Source: Cohnella faecalis
GTDB lineage: Bacteria > Bacillota > Bacilli > Paenibacillales > Paenibacillaceae
NCBI RefSeq assembly: GCF_003570905.1
Contig: NZ_QXJM01000039.1
Location: forward strand, 744,001 to 808,000
Length of the DNA stretch: 64,000 nucleotides
Reading direction: 5' to 3'
Both the position numbers and the translations under genes were made by a program. Numbering within the stretch: position 1 is the first letter of the stretch; each line of letters opens with the position of its first letter. Below, one piece after another: positions 18,198 to 27,446 of this stretch. The notes beneath the pieces were generated by a model that worked only from the letters and a program-made list of their open reading frames with translations, did no database searches and was not told the origin of the DNA.

Positions 18198-19073
18198 ATG
18201 ACAATCAATTATTTCACTATCTTGCTGAACCACCTGGAACAGATGCAAATCGAGGTAGCTTCCGCCGCGGACAGCATCGTGGATGAGGCTTCGTTGAAGG
18301 CGCGCGACGTCGTGTATGATTGCAATCGGCTCCTGTTCGTGAAGGAAGGCCGGGGGAAGCTGTATTCGCAAGGCGAGGAAGTCGTTCTGGAGCCGGGCGT
18401 GTTCTGTATGCAGCTGTCCGGAATGCCGCATCGGCTTGTCTTGGAGCCGGGCTCTCGGATGAGGCTTCAATGGTGCCACTTTCGCTCGAGCTATGGGGAC
18501 AGGGAAATTTTCCGGACGCTCCAAATCCCTTTTCACGTTTGCGTTGAGAATCCGGAGGAAGTATCCCGTTTGTTCGAGCGAATAATCGAAGGGCTAGCTT
18601 CGGACAAGGTCACAGCCCGGATCCGAATGAAGGGAGTCATGCTGGATTTGATCGGCATCTTTCTGGAGCTTTTGCCGGATGGAGTGGACGATCCCAAGGG
18701 CTCGCAGGATCTTCAAAAAATCGATATCGTCCTGAAATATATCGAAGACCATTTGTCCGACAACATTACCGTCGAGGATTTGGCCGGGCAAGTGTATTTG
18801 CATCCGAACTATTTTATCGTCTTTTTCAAAGGCTTGCTCGGTTATTCTCCGATTCAGTACGTGAACCAGCGCCGGATGGAACTGGCCAAAGCTCTTCTCG
18901 TACAACCGGAGTGCAACGTATCCGACGTGGCCAACCGGGTAGGAATGCAAATTTACTATTTTTCGCGAATGTTCAAGGTGCATACGGGCTTGACGCCGAG
19001 CAGGTACCGGAAGCAGGCGCTCGCGATAACAGCGTCCGGTCCGGAGCCGGCGGCTGGGAAAGGAAAACCTTGA
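18198..19073 (+). CDS. AraC-family transcriptional regulator
   Basis: A 291-residue regulator. The N-terminal cupin-like sensor (to about 155; LLFVKEGRGKLYSQGEEVVL, then LEPGVFCMQL) is followed by two HTH motifs (VEDLAGQVYLHPNYFIVFFK, then NVSDVANRVGMQIYYFSRMF) and the HTGLTPSRYRK signature end. The ligand is unknown. The TGA stop overlaps the TTG start of mutY (TTGA), suggesting translational coupling, although the two products have no obvious shared function. Confidence 0.9.
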   Translation: MTINYFTILLNHLEQMQIEVASAADSIVDEASLKARDVVYDCNRLLFVKEGRGKLYSQGEEVVLEPGVFCMQLSGMPHRLVLEPGSRMRLQWCHFRSSYGDREIFRTLQIPFHVCVENPEEVSRLFERIIEGLASDKVTARIRMKGVMLDLIGIFLELLPDGVDDPKGSQDLQKIDIVLKYIEDHLSDNITVEDLAGQVYLHPNYFIVFFKGLLGYSPIQYVNQRRMELAKALLVQPECNVSDVANRVGMQIYYFSRMFKVHTGLTPSRYRKQALAITASGPEPAAGKGKP

Positions 19074-20182
19074 GCGAGAAGGACAAAGAGCTTTTTTTCA
19101 GTTCGGAGCTGTTGGGCTGGTATCGAAAAGTACGGAGAGATCTTCCATGGCGCAGAAGCCGAAATCCTTACCATATCTGGGTATCGGAAATTATGCTCCA
19201 GCAGACGCGGGTCGATACCGTCATCCCGTACTTTGCTCGTTTTGTGGAACGTTTTCCGACTCTTATCGACTTGGCCGACGCTCCCGAGGAAGACGTGCTG
19301 AAGCATTGGGAAGGGCTGGGCTATTATTCGAGAGCTCGGAACCTTCAAGCGGCTGTTCGCGAAGTGGCGGCAAGCTACGGGGGAGAGGTTCCGGCGGACA
19401 AGGAGTCGGTATCCGGTCTGAAGGGCGTAGGCCCTTATACGGCGGGCGCCATATTGAGCATTGCCTTCAATCAACCGGAGCCGGCGGTGGACGGCAATGT
19501 GATGAGGGTGCTGTCGCGTTTCTTCTGTCTGGAGGAGGACATCGCGAAGCCGGCGACTCGGGTAAGAATGGAAGCCCTTGCAAAAAGGCTTATTCCGGAG
19601 GGCGCCGCATCGGATTTCAACCAGGCTTTGATGGAGCTTGGTGCTTTAGTATGTACGCCAAAATCGCCCGGTTGTCTGACTTGTCCCGTAATGGAGCATT
19701 GCGAGGGAAGAATGGCGGGAAGAGAGAACGAGCTTCCGATCAAAACGAAAGCGAAGCCTCCGAAGAAGGTATACCGGCTGGCGGTATTTATCGAAGGGAC
19801 AAGGGAGCACGCCGGACGCGTGCTCGTCCGCAGAAGACCGGCGACGGGGCTGCTGGCGCGTCTGTGGGAGCTGCCTCACGTCGAAGCGCCGAACGAGTCG
19901 GTCTGGGCTTCCTCCGAGTCGGCCGGTGTGTGGCTGGCCGGCTCGTTGGCCGCGGAAGGCTTGCTTGTGAAGCCGAAAGATGTTGTGGCCGATGCCGAGC
20001 ATGTCTTCTCGCACTTGCACTGGTATTTGAAGGTATGGACGGCCGTCGCGGAAGACGCCTCCCTTCTTCCGGGAGAGGCGGACGACTATCGTTGGGTGGG
20101 CCCGGAGGACTTCGATCTGCTCGCGTGGCCGAACGTGTTTCGCAAGCTCGTCAGCGATTATTTCAATCGGGACTTTTATTGA
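19070..20182 (+). CDS. mutY: A/G-specific adenine glycosylase
   Basis: A 370-residue DNA repair enzyme that removes adenine mispaired with 8-oxoguanine. Present are SEIMLQQTRVDTVIPYF, the HhH-GPD LKGVGPYTAGAILSIAF with catalytic Asp in AVDGNVMRVLSRFF, the 4Fe-4S loop C-x6-C-x2-C-x5-C (CTPKSPGCLTCPVMEHC), and a C-terminal NUDIX-like domain recognising 8-oxoG (ARLWELPHVE, HVFSHLHW). The start is TTG at 19070 after GGAAAGGA, overlapping the AraC stop; the frame is open further upstream but only as an overlap with the regulator. Confidence 0.96.
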   Translation: MSEKDKELFFSSELLGWYRKVRRDLPWRRSRNPYHIWVSEIMLQQTRVDTVIPYFARFVERFPTLIDLADAPEEDVLKHWEGLGYYSRARNLQAAVREVAASYGGEVPADKESVSGLKGVGPYTAGAILSIAFNQPEPAVDGNVMRVLSRFFCLEEDIAKPATRVRMEALAKRLIPEGAASDFNQALMELGALVCTPKSPGCLTCPVMEHCEGRMAGRENELPIKTKAKPPKKVYRLAVFIEGTREHAGRVLVRRRPATGLLARLWELPHVEAPNESVWASSESAGVWLAGSLAAEGLLVKPKDVVADAEHVFSHLHWYLKVWTAVAEDASLLPGEADDYRWVGPEDFDLLAWPNVFRKLVSDYFNRDFY

Positions 20183-20191
20183 ATGGAACGA

Positions 20192-20224
20192 AGAGACCGC
20201 AACGATTTTGGGGCGGTCTTTTCT
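20192..20224 (+). terminator. Terminator after mutY
   Basis: AGACCGC and GCGGTCT pair around a 13-nt loop, followed by TTTTCTATTT. Confidence 0.85.
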
Positions 20225-20382
20225 ATTTGTAGCCCCGTCAATAGTCCGAATATGAGCATTGTTAATTCCGTTTTTTATTTCCTAACACTTTTTGCGTCAA
20301 CGCCATTTATTTCCTAGAACTTTCCAAACCATTTGCCTCTACAATAATCTGTAGGTAAACAAATGAGGAGGAAAAGACCATC

Positions 20383-20589
20383 TTGAACAAGACGGCGTAC
20401 ATCGGGCTCGTGCAAGCGGCTCGCGCCAGAGACCAACGAGAGCCTGTAACGGTATGGATTGACGACAAACCGGTTGAAACGGGCGTTATAGAAGAACTGA
20501 CAGAGGAATATATACTCGTGAACGGGAGTTATTATTTAATCCGGGTCGTTCATCTGAGCTTCGCCGACGAGCCGATCGAAGCTTTGTGA
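20383..20589 (+). CDS. Small conserved hypothetical protein
   Basis: A 68-residue beta-rich protein (VTVWIDDKPVETGVIEELTE, then EYILVNGSYYLIRVVHLSF), compatible with an Sm-like or hypothetical small barrel fold; function unknown. The start is TTG at 20383 with GAGGAGG 9 bases upstream. It stands alone between mutY and the convergent sodA and ends before a very strong terminator. Confidence 0.7.
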   Translation: MNKTAYIGLVQAARARDQREPVTVWIDDKPVETGVIEELTEEYILVNGSYYLIRVVHLSFADEPIEAL

Positions 20590-20681
20590 AGGCGGAGCCG
20601 TGACTTAAGTACTCGAAAAGTTGGTACGAGTTCCCACACATACGGATGTAAGAATACTCTAACGAGTCTACAAGACAAATC

Positions 20682-20731
20682 AAAAAAAGTGGCGGAGCAA
20701 GGGGGATTACCCCTGCTCCGCCACTTTTTTT
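20682..20731. terminator. Bidirectional terminator, sodA
   Basis: AAAAAAAGTGGCGGAGCA pairs with TGCTCCGCCACTTTTTTT around a short inner GGGG/CCCC helix. It works for both the small + strand gene and the - strand sodA. Confidence 0.95.
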
Positions 20732-20745
20732 GATTAGCAACCGAA

Positions 20746-21357
20746 TTACTTCGCCGCTTCGTAAAGAGCGCCGACTTTGTTCCAATCGACGATGTTCCAG
20801 AAAGCTGCGATGTAATCGGGACGTTTGTTTTGATAGTTCAAATAATAGGCATGCTCCCAAACGTCCAGTCCGAGAATCGGCGTGTCGCCTTCGAAGATCG
20901 GGCTGTCTTGGTTAGGAAGGCTGTATACTTTCAGCTTGCCGTCTTTCGAGACAGCGAGCCATGCCCAGCCGGAGCCGAAGCGCGTAGCGGCAGCCGCAGC
21001 GAACGTTTCTTTGAATTTCTCGAAGCCGCCGAGCTCGCTTTCGATAGCTTGAGCGAGGGCGCCGGTAGGAGCGCCGCCGGCGTTCGGAGCGATCGTCGTC
21101 CAGAACAGGGAGTGGTTGGCATGGCCGCCGCCGTTGTTGCGAACCGCGGTACGGATGCTTTCCGGAACGGCGTTCAGGTCGGCGATCAGAGCTTCGATGC
21201 TTTTGTCGGCAAGCTCGGGAGCGGATTCCAAAGCTTTGTTCAGGTTCGTCACATAAGCGTTGTGGTGACGGCCGTGGTGGATTTCCATCGTTGCTTGGTC
21301 GATATACGGCTCAAGCGCGTTCGTTGCGTAAGGAAGAGCGGGCAATTCATGTGCCAT
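20746..21357 (-). CDS. sodA: Superoxide dismutase (Mn/Fe)
   Basis: A 203-residue dismutase that converts superoxide to hydrogen peroxide and oxygen. Metal ligands are His in [13 protein letters not shown], His in [11 protein letters not shown], and Asp/His in [21 protein letters not shown] and [20 protein letters not shown] are typical of the Bacillus Mn-SodA. AGGAGGT precedes the ATG. It has its own sigma-A-like promoter and a shared bidirectional terminator. A second, longer SOD lies at 36.4-37.6 kb. Confidence 0.98.
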   Translation of the reverse strand: MAHELPALPYATNALEPYIDQATMEIHHGRHHNAYVTNLNKALESAPELADKSIEALIADLNAVPESIRTAVRNNGGGHANHSLFWTTIAPNAGGAPTGALAQAIESELGGFEKFKETFAAAAATRFGSGWAWLAVSKDGKLKVYSLPNQDSPIFEGDTPILGLDVWEHAYYLNYQNKRPDYIAAFWNIVDWNKVGALYEAAK

Positions 21358-21400
21358 TGATAATTACCTCCTGCTAATATGTGGTTAGAACTCTCTCGTC

Positions 21401-21429
21401 ATTATCACCTATTTGTTCGATTAAATCAA
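21401..21429 (-). promoter_or_regulatory. Sigma-A-like promoter of sodA
   Basis: On the - strand, TTGATT (21424-21429) and GATAAT (21401-21406) are 17 bp apart, about 45 bp upstream of the sodA start. Confidence 0.65.
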
Positions 21430-21768
21430 CATAGATGTTTGTAAAGTCGAACGGTGATGAAAAGGTCGGAAAAGGCACGACCGGCGGGAGAACGGAACTA
21501 GTTTTTCCAGATGGGTAAGAACTATGCCCAGCAAGATTTCCGAAACGGAGATATCCCAAAATGCGCTAAATTCAGTGATTTATCATCATTTCATGTCATT
21601 AATCCTAAGTAAGCGCTTTATATAAAGCGTTTTCACGTTTTTACGACCATTTATCTCAAAAAAATTTATGTTTTCTTAACAAAAGGGGAAGTAATTTTCG
21701 AAAAATTGTCGTAATATTATAAGTGCATTAAGCGTACGTTAACTTTTTGTCCGGGGAGATTATGCATC
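21430..21768. other. Intergenic region with 16-bp palindrome
   Basis: No gene is evident. A perfect palindrome CGCTTTATATAAAGCG lies at 21614-21629, followed by an AAAGCGTTTTCA that resembles half of a CcpA site. The 3' part is AT-rich and presumably carries the promoter of the GNAT gene at 21769. Confidence 0.5.
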
Positions 21769-22191
21769 ATGCAGATTCGTTCTTTCCAACTGTCGGACTA
21801 TCGGTCCGTTGCCGAGCTTCTGGAGAATGTATTGTCGGAAGAATGCTGCGAGGAAACGATGGGAGCATTCGCAAGACAATTGTCTTGGGATAGCGATCTC
21901 GTACTCGTCGCAGAGACGGAATCCGGCATCGTAGGCGTACTGATCGGAACGATCGATCAACAGAAAGGCTATATGTACCGTATAGCCATAGATCCGGATT
22001 GTCGCGGACGTGGGATCGGACGAGCCCTGGTGTCGTCGATCAACAACCGGTTCCGTCAGCGCAACGTACTCAAGGTACTTATTGCGGGGGACAAGCATAA
22101 CGAGCTGCTTAAGCCCTTCTATGAGGCTCTTGGAATCAGCCTGAAGGATTTCGCCAATCTGGCGCGTCCGCTAGCTATCGTGGCAGGCTGA
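21769..22191 (+). CDS. GNAT-family N-acetyltransferase
   Basis: A 140-residue acetyl-CoA-dependent transferase. The acetyl-CoA-binding motif A is clear: MYRIAIDPDCRGRGIGRALV. The N-terminal MQIRSFQLSDYRSVAELL is also typical. The substrate is unknown. It is monocistronic, followed by a 120-bp gap before the DUF402 gene. Confidence 0.88.
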   Translation: MQIRSFQLSDYRSVAELLENVLSEECCEETMGAFARQLSWDSDLVLVAETESGIVGVLIGTIDQQKGYMYRIAIDPDCRGRGIGRALVSSINNRFRQRNVLKVLIAGDKHNELLKPFYEALGISLKDFANLARPLAIVAG

Positions 22192-22309
22192 GACCATTCG
22201 GATGCTTCTTATTGAAAGCATATTTGCGCGCCATTGATTTTGGCCGTCAGATATGCTTTTCTTATTGATATGGAATGTTTGCAGGGTCAACGAGAAAGCG
22301 GCGGGTGGA

Positions 22310-22899
22310 ATGGCTATGGAGAGGGACGGGCTGACGGATTCGGCATATTCTCGCTGCATCATTAAGAGCTTCAAGCACGACGGCTCGCTGCATCGGGTAT
22401 GGATGAAAAATTGGGAGATTCCTCCCGGCAAATTGTATCCGAGCGTTGAAACGGAAGCGGCAGCGGTGTTTTTGAACGACCATACTCCGATTCGCGAATC
22501 GGACGGCAAAGAGTGGACCAGCCGCGTCCCGGCCGTATCCTTTTTTATCCCGGGGGAATGGTTCAACATCGTCGCTCTGCTGGAGGAAAAAGGGTAAGGT
22601 ATTATTGCAATTTGGCTTCGCCTTATTACCGCTACGGGGATGTGCTGACTTATATAGATTATGATCTGGACGTTGTGCTGCTTCCCGACGGAACCGTGCA
22701 GGAGCTTGACCGGGACGAATTCGCCAAGCACAAGCTGGAGTACCGGTACGGAGACAACGTGCAGGCTCAAGTGGAGGAAGGACTTGCGAGACTAAGGAGC
22801 CGAATTGCGGCCAGAGCTTTTCCTTTCGATGACGGAATGGTTAAAAGCTATTACGAGGAATGGAAAAGAGAAACCACTCGCAAAGGAGTCGTTGAATAA
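22310..22899 (+). pseudogene. DUF402-family protein, frameshifted as given
   Basis: DUF402 proteins of this length (about 195 residues) act as nucleoside tri-/diphosphatases in Staphylococcus and Streptococcus. The first frame from ATG 22310 carries YSRCIIKSFKHDGSLHRVW and ends prematurely at 22597 after LLEEKG. The protein resumes in another frame as VRYYCNLASPYYRYGDVLTY, with DLDVVLLPDG and LDRDEFAKH, to 22899. One extra G in GGG at 22592-22594 gives LLEEKGVRYYCN and a complete protein. The stop is 3 bp before lepB, so it heads the DUF402-lepB-rnhA-queG unit. Confidence 0.85.
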
Positions 22900-22901
22900 C
22901 G

Positions 22902-23504
22902 ATGAATAAGGAAGCGGAATCCCTCCCTACGCCGGTTAACCGGAGAACGAGATCGGCCGCTCCCAAGCGAGAGCTGAGCGGCTGGCGCAAGGAGTTGTGG
23001 GACTGGCTGAGAGCGCTTCTAATTGCCGCCGCTCTGGTTGCCGTCATTCAGACGTTCGTCTTTCAGCTGTCGACCGTCAAGATGCACTCGATGCAGCCGA
23101 CGCTGTTCGAGAAGGAATGGCTCTTCGTCAATAAGATTTCTTACGAGCTCGGGCATCCGAAGCGGGGCGACATCGTTATTCTCAAAGATCCGAGCATCGG
23201 AGACGGCCGCAAGAAATATCTTGTCAAAAGGGTTATCGGAATTCCCGGGGACACGTTGGAAGTACGCAATGAGCAGCTGTACGTTAATGGGGAGCTTCAG
23301 ATCGAGCCTTATACGGATTCGCCGATCGAGGACGGAGATTTCGGTCCGCTCACAGTCGGCGCGGGACATTATTTCGTAATGGGCGACAACCGCCATTTGG
23401 GACAGAGCAAGGACAGCCGGATGTTCAAGGAAGTGCCGGAAAAGTTAATTCAGGGACGTGCGGAAGCGGTTGTTTGGCCGATCGTTCGTTGGTCGAAGCT
23501 ATAG
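22902..23504 (+). CDS. lepB: Signal peptidase I
   Basis: A 200-residue membrane-anchored protease that removes signal peptides from exported proteins. There is a short basic cytoplasmic N-terminus, then one TM segment (about residues 34-52). The catalytic Ser63 is in KMHSMQPTL (the more usual residue before SM is Gly or Met; here it is His) and the Lys109 general base is in YLVKRVIGIPGD. Box E is GHYFVMGDNRHLGQSKDSR. The last residues WPIVRWSKL are typical. It is packed tightly in an operon with DUF402 and rnhA. Confidence 0.96.
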   Translation: MNKEAESLPTPVNRRTRSAAPKRELSGWRKELWDWLRALLIAAALVAVIQTFVFQLSTVKMHSMQPTLFEKEWLFVNKISYELGHPKRGDIVILKDPSIGDGRKKYLVKRVIGIPGDTLEVRNEQLYVNGELQIEPYTDSPIEDGDFGPLTVGAGHYFVMGDNRHLGQSKDSRMFKEVPEKLIQGRAEAVVWPIVRWSKL

Positions 23505-23531
23505 CTTTTCGTGAAGAGAGGGATATTAACG

Positions 23532-23978
23532 TTGAAGGAAGTTACGATCTATACGGATGGCGCGTGCTCCGGAAATCCGGGTCCCGGAGGATGGGGAGCC
23601 GTCCTTATGTTCGGAGAGCACCGGAAGGATCTGTCCGGCGCCGAGAAGATGACGACGAACAATCGGATGGAGCTGTTGGCCGCCATAGAAGCGTTGTCCA
23701 TTTTGAAAGAGCCTTGCAAGGTGAAGCTGCACAGCGATTCCGCGTATTTGGTGAATTGCTTCCAGCAAGGGTGGATGAAAGGCTGGATCCGGAACGGCTG
23801 GCGCAACAGCAAGGGGCAGCCGGTGGAAAATCGGGATTTGTGGGAGCGGCTTGCCGAGCTGATGAAGAACCATCAGGTCGAGTACGTTAAGGTCAAGGGA
23901 CACAGCGACAACGAGCTGAACAATTGGTGCGACCAGATGGCGCGCGAAGCAGTCGCGCGGCTAAGAAACGCGCATTAA
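23532..23978 (+). CDS. rnhA: Ribonuclease HI
   Basis: A 148-residue enzyme that degrades RNA in RNA-DNA hybrids. The catalytic carboxylates are Asp in IYTDGACSGNPGPGGWG, Glu in NNRMELLAAIEAL, Asp in LHSDSAYLVNC and Asp in NWCDQMAREA. The E. coli-type basic protrusion GWMKGWIRNGWRNSKGQPV is present, unlike the main RNases H of many Firmicutes. The TTG at 23532 fits the family length; a GTG at 23511 is an alternative. It lies between lepB and queG. Confidence 0.96.
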   Translation: MKEVTIYTDGACSGNPGPGGWGAVLMFGEHRKDLSGAEKMTTNNRMELLAAIEALSILKEPCKVKLHSDSAYLVNCFQQGWMKGWIRNGWRNSKGQPVENRDLWERLAELMKNHQVEYVKVKGHSDNELNNWCDQMAREAVARLRNAH

Positions 23979-23991
23979 GGAGGGAAGACCG

Positions 23992-25224
23992 ATGGCCGCT
24001 CCGCTTCGGGGTGATGCCTCGTTTTGGCGGGATTTGAAAAACGAGATGATCGCAGCCGCGCCCGGAATGGGAATCGACCGGATCGGAGTGGCGTCGGCGG
24101 ACCCTTTTCTATTGTTGAAGGAAAGATTGGAACGGCATCGCGAGCTTGGATACGAATCGGGGTTCGAAGAGCCGGATCTGGCCAAAAGGACGGATCCGGC
24201 CTTGTCTTTTCCGGAAGCCCGGTCGATCGTGGCGATTGCCGTCGCATATCCCTCGAAGCTGAAGGGGGCGCCCGTATCGGAGCCGGGGCTGCGCAGAGGG
24301 ATATTGTCACGATCCGCGTGGGGAGAAGACTACCACCTCGTTCTGAGGCGAAGATTGGAGAAGCTTGCCGCCTGGCTGGAGGAACGGGTTCCGGGCGCGA
24401 GATCGTTGTCGATGGTCGACACGGGGGTATTGTCGGATCGGGCTGTAGCGGAGCGCGCCGGCATTGGCTGGAGCGGCAAAAACAGCATGATCATTACCCC
24501 CGATCTGGGATCCTGGGTGTATCTCGGCGAAATGATCACGAATTTGCCGTTGCCGCCGGACAAGCCGGTAGAGGAAGATTGCGGCGATTGCACGATTTGC
24601 ATCGACGCTTGTCCGACCGGAGCGCTTGTCGGACCGGGGCAGCTCAACTCGCAGCGCTGCGTCTCTTTCATCACCCAGACGAAAGGGCTGGTGGAAGAGG
24701 AGCTCATGCGCAAGATCGGCAATCGGCTGTACGGCTGCGATACTTGTCAGATCGTCTGTCCGAAGAACAAAGGAATCGACATCAGACGCCACGAGGAGCT
24801 GCTGCCCGATCCGGAGACGGTGAAGCCGTTGTTAAGACCGCTCCTGACGATGGGAAACAAGGAGTTCAAGACGAAGTTCGGCGCAAGCTCCGCGGCTTGG
24901 CGCGGCCGCAAGCCGATTCAGAGGAACGCGCTAATCGGGCTGGGCAATTTCCGGGATGGGGAGTCCGTGCCGGATGTAGCGCGGGTGCTGCGCGAGGATC
25001 CGCGGCCGGAGCTGCGGGCGACCGCGGCTTGGGCGCTCGGCCGGATCGGCGGCGAGCGGGCGCGGGACGCGCTTGCAGGAGCGCTGGAAGCGAGCTCGCC
25101 GGAACGGGATGAAGCGGTTCTGGCTGCCGTGAAGCGCGCTTTGGCGGCAATCGTTGACGATGCGGATCGCGTTGGCGTTACGCCGATTGCCGAGGAACAG
25201 CGCGCGAACGAAGCGGCGAAGTGA
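23992..25224 (+). CDS. queG: Epoxyqueuosine reductase
   Basis: A 410-residue cobalamin-dependent Fe-S enzyme that performs the last step of queuosine formation in tRNA. The N-terminal domain has GIDRIGVASADPF and VDTGVLSDRAVAERAGIGW (cobalamin region). Two ferredoxin-like clusters are DCGDCTICIDACPTGAL and GCDTCQIVCP. The C-terminal HEAT-like repeats (ELRATAAWALGRIGGERARD) contact tRNA. An AAGGAGGG site precedes the ATG. It is last in its unit, followed by a terminator. Confidence 0.95.
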   Translation: MAAPLRGDASFWRDLKNEMIAAAPGMGIDRIGVASADPFLLLKERLERHRELGYESGFEEPDLAKRTDPALSFPEARSIVAIAVAYPSKLKGAPVSEPGLRRGILSRSAWGEDYHLVLRRRLEKLAAWLEERVPGARSLSMVDTGVLSDRAVAERAGIGWSGKNSMIITPDLGSWVYLGEMITNLPLPPDKPVEEDCGDCTICIDACPTGALVGPGQLNSQRCVSFITQTKGLVEEELMRKIGNRLYGCDTCQIVCPKNKGIDIRRHEELLPDPETVKPLLRPLLTMGNKEFKTKFGASSAAWRGRKPIQRNALIGLGNFRDGESVPDVARVLREDPRPELRATAAWALGRIGGERARDALAGALEASSPERDEAVLAAVKRALAAIVDDADRVGVTPIAEEQRANEAAK

Positions 25225-25248
25225 AGCGCAATTTCTCGTTCATCCTTA

Positions 25249-25286
25249 ACCTCCGTTACGGGCTTTGCCGCACGGAGGTATTTTTA
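25249..25286 (+). terminator. Terminator after queG
   Basis: ACCTCCGT and ACGGAGGT pair around a GC-rich loop, followed by ATTTTTA. Confidence 0.8.
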
Positions 25287-25392
25287 ACGGCGGCCGGCAT
25301 GACCGTTCATTTCTACCCTTCGAATACCGAAATAAGAAGGGAAGGCAGCAATGACGTTAACATCATGATTCAAGAGGCAGGAGAGATTGCCA

Positions 25393-26415
25393 ATGAAACT
25401 CGTCGATATCGAACTGGTGGAGCCTGGACATACGCTTGGCAAATCGATTTTTTCGGCGAATGGCACGGTGCTGCTCTCGATCGGAGTGCAGCTGACCGTC
25501 TTTATGATCAGTACGCTAAAAAGACTTGGAGTTACGACAGTATATATCGACGACCCGCTGTACCGGGATATAACGCCCGAGGAGGTTCTCTCGGAAGAAA
25601 CGAAGAGAGCCGTCATCCACCAAATGTCGGAGACGTTCGAGGCGCTTCGTTCGGGCAAAACATTCAGCGCGAAAGCGATCAGCCAGACGGTCGATCAGAT
25701 GCTGGACGACGTGCTGACCAACCAATCCGTCCTTATTCATTTGGATGACATCCGCACGGCGGACAACGCGATGTTCCTTCACGCGATGAATGTGTGCATG
25801 ATCTCAAGCATGATCGGCCTCAATATGGGACTGAACATGATCCAGCTCAAGGAGCTCGCCATCGGCGCTTTGCTCCACGACATCGGCAAGCTGAACGCTC
25901 CCGAAGTGCAGGAGGGGCGAATGCACCATTCCTGGAGAGGGTTCGATTTGCTCAAGCACAAATGGGAGTACAGCCTGCTGATCGCCCATGTCGCGTTCCA
26001 GCATCACGAAGCGGTGGACGGTACGGGCGAGCCGAGGGGGATAGGGAGCGACGAAATCCATCTGTACGCCAAGATTGTGGCTGTCGCCAATTATTACGAC
26101 AATTTGCTTTTCCATCAGGAGACGCCGGGCCGTTCGCTGCTGCCCCATGAGGCGTGCGAGAGACTGAACGCCATGTCCGAGACGAAGCTGGACCACGAGG
26201 TGCTCGTTCATTTCATGCGGATTGTTTCTATTTACCCGAACGGCGTTTCCGTCCGATTGTCCAACCGGTTGATCGGCATCGTCGTCGGCCAGCATCGAGG
26301 GCTTCCGGGCCGTCCCGTCGTTCGAATTATTGATAAGGACGGCGATAGTTCCGCAGCGAAGGAGATCGATCTGGCGCAGCATCCGACGCTGTTTATCGAA
26401 TCGGTCCTGAACTGA
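25393..26415 (+). CDS. HD-GYP-domain protein, variant GYP motif
   Basis: A 340-residue protein of the c-di-GMP phosphodiesterase class. The first 130 residues form a conserved N-terminal region (VDIELVEPGHTLGKSIFSAN). The HD signature ELAIGALLHDIGKLNAPE and HVAFQHHEAVDGTGEPRG follow. The canonical HHExxDGxGYP is changed to DGTGEP (Tyr to Glu), so activity or specificity may differ. The start is ATG 25393 behind GGAGAG. It is monocistronic between the queG terminator and yneF. Confidence 0.9.
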   Translation: MKLVDIELVEPGHTLGKSIFSANGTVLLSIGVQLTVFMISTLKRLGVTTVYIDDPLYRDITPEEVLSEETKRAVIHQMSETFEALRSGKTFSAKAISQTVDQMLDDVLTNQSVLIHLDDIRTADNAMFLHAMNVCMISSMIGLNMGLNMIQLKELAIGALLHDIGKLNAPEVQEGRMHHSWRGFDLLKHKWEYSLLIAHVAFQHHEAVDGTGEPRGIGSDEIHLYAKIVAVANYYDNLLFHQETPGRSLLPHEACERLNAMSETKLDHEVLVHFMRIVSIYPNGVSVRLSNRLIGIVVGQHRGLPGRPVVRIIDKDGDSSAAKEIDLAQHPTLFIESVLN

Positions 26416-26528
26416 GCGGCTGGCGTTGCGCCTTCTCAATCGGCCATGCTATCATAGGACAACAGCCCCGTGTAGGGAATCGCCTGCCGGGGTCTTTCTA
26501 GTTGAACTTATCCGGGAGGGCTTTATTT

Positions 26529-26756
26529 ATGAGTACGGTTTGGCAAATTATTATCCCGATCGTGACGCTGTTGGTCGGCGTTGTCGGCGGATTCTTCTTC
26601 GGCGTGTACTATTTGCGCAATCAGATGACCAAGATGCAGAACGATCCCGATATGCTGCAGAAGATGGCGAAGCAAATGGGCTACAATATGAACAAGCAAC
26701 AGCTCCAGAAAGCTCAGCAAATGATGAAGAACCAAAATCAGAAACCTCGCAGGTAG
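26529..26756 (+). CDS. YneF-family membrane protein (UPF0154)
   Basis: A 75-residue protein with one N-terminal TM helix (IIIPIVTLLVGVVGGFFFGV) and a charged, Gln/Met-rich cytoplasmic tail (LQKMAKQMGYNMNKQQLQKA). Length and pattern match YneF of Bacillus. Its role is unknown. The start ATG 26529 has GGGAGGG upstream. Its stop is 3 bp from the folE start, so they are co-transcribed. Confidence 0.88.
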   Translation: MSTVWQIIIPIVTLLVGVVGGFFFGVYYLRNQMTKMQNDPDMLQKMAKQMGYNMNKQQLQKAQQMMKNQNQKPRR

Positions 26757-26759
26757 GTG

Positions 26760-27359
26760 ATGACCGTGGCGGGAGCCAAAGATTACGTTAATAAGCAGGT
26801 TGGCGATAATCGCGAGCAAATCGAGTATCACATGAAAGAGGTTTTGAAGCTCATCGGGGAAGACGTCGAGCGCGAAGGACTGCTGGAGACGCCGGCCCGC
26901 GTAACGAGAATGTACGAGGAGGTTTTCGCGGGCTATTCCGTCGACCCCCGCGACGTGCTGGGAGTGACGTTCGACGAGAAGCACGAAGAGCTCGTTATCG
27001 TCAAGGACATCGTCTATTACAGCCAGTGCGAGCATCATATGGCGCCTTTCTTCGGCAAGGCGCATATCGGATATATTCCAAGCGGCAAGATAGCAGGGCT
27101 TAGCAAGCTCGCCCGGCTCGTGGAGGCGATTACGCGACGGCTGCAGGTGCAGGAGCGGATTACTTCGCAAATCGCCGACATTCTGGAGGAAGTGCTTCAA
27201 CCGCACGGTGTGATGGTCGTCGTCGAGGGCGAGCATCTGTGCATGTGCGCGCGAGGGGTGAAGAAGCCGGGCAGCAAGACGGTCACTTCCGCGGTGCGCG
27301 GCCAGTTCCGTCAGAGCGCGGCATTGCGCTCGGAGTTCTTATCTCTTATTAGAGAGTAG
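26760..27359 (+). CDS. folE: GTP cyclohydrolase I
   Basis: A 199-residue enzyme that converts GTP to dihydroneopterin triphosphate, the first step of folate synthesis (and a supplier to queuosine synthesis). Zinc and active-site residues are in [20 protein letters not shown] and [36 protein letters not shown] is typical of the N-terminal half. The start is taken as ATG 26760 (AGGTAGGTG upstream; a GTG and another GTG lie within 9 bases). A terminator follows. Confidence 0.97.
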   Translation: MTVAGAKDYVNKQVGDNREQIEYHMKEVLKLIGEDVEREGLLETPARVTRMYEEVFAGYSVDPRDVLGVTFDEKHEELVIVKDIVYYSQCEHHMAPFFGKAHIGYIPSGKIAGLSKLARLVEAITRRLQVQERITSQIADILEEVLQPHGVMVVVEGEHLCMCARGVKKPGSKTVTSAVRGQFRQSAALRSEFLSLIRE

Positions 27360-27372
27360 AGGAGCAATAGAG

Positions 27373-27412
27373 AAGGACTATTCCCGAAATGAAATCGGTA
27401 ATAGTCCTTTTC
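27373..27412 (+). terminator. Terminator after folE
   Basis: AAGGACTATT pairs with AATAGTCCTT around an 18-nt segment containing a small CCGAAATGAAATCGG helix, followed by TTCTAT. Confidence 0.85.
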
Positions 27413-27446
27413 TATACGATACAGGTACATTATGTCGAATAAATGG

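Noticed and set aside
25221-25748. Frame of 175 codons overlapping the HD-GYP gene start
   Set aside because: It overlaps a confidently assigned gene in another frame, spans the queG terminator and has no domain signature.
27433-27439. Single Spo0A-like TGTCGAA behind folE
   Set aside because: It is unpaired, lies downstream of a terminator with no gene start nearby, and one heptamer is expected by chance.
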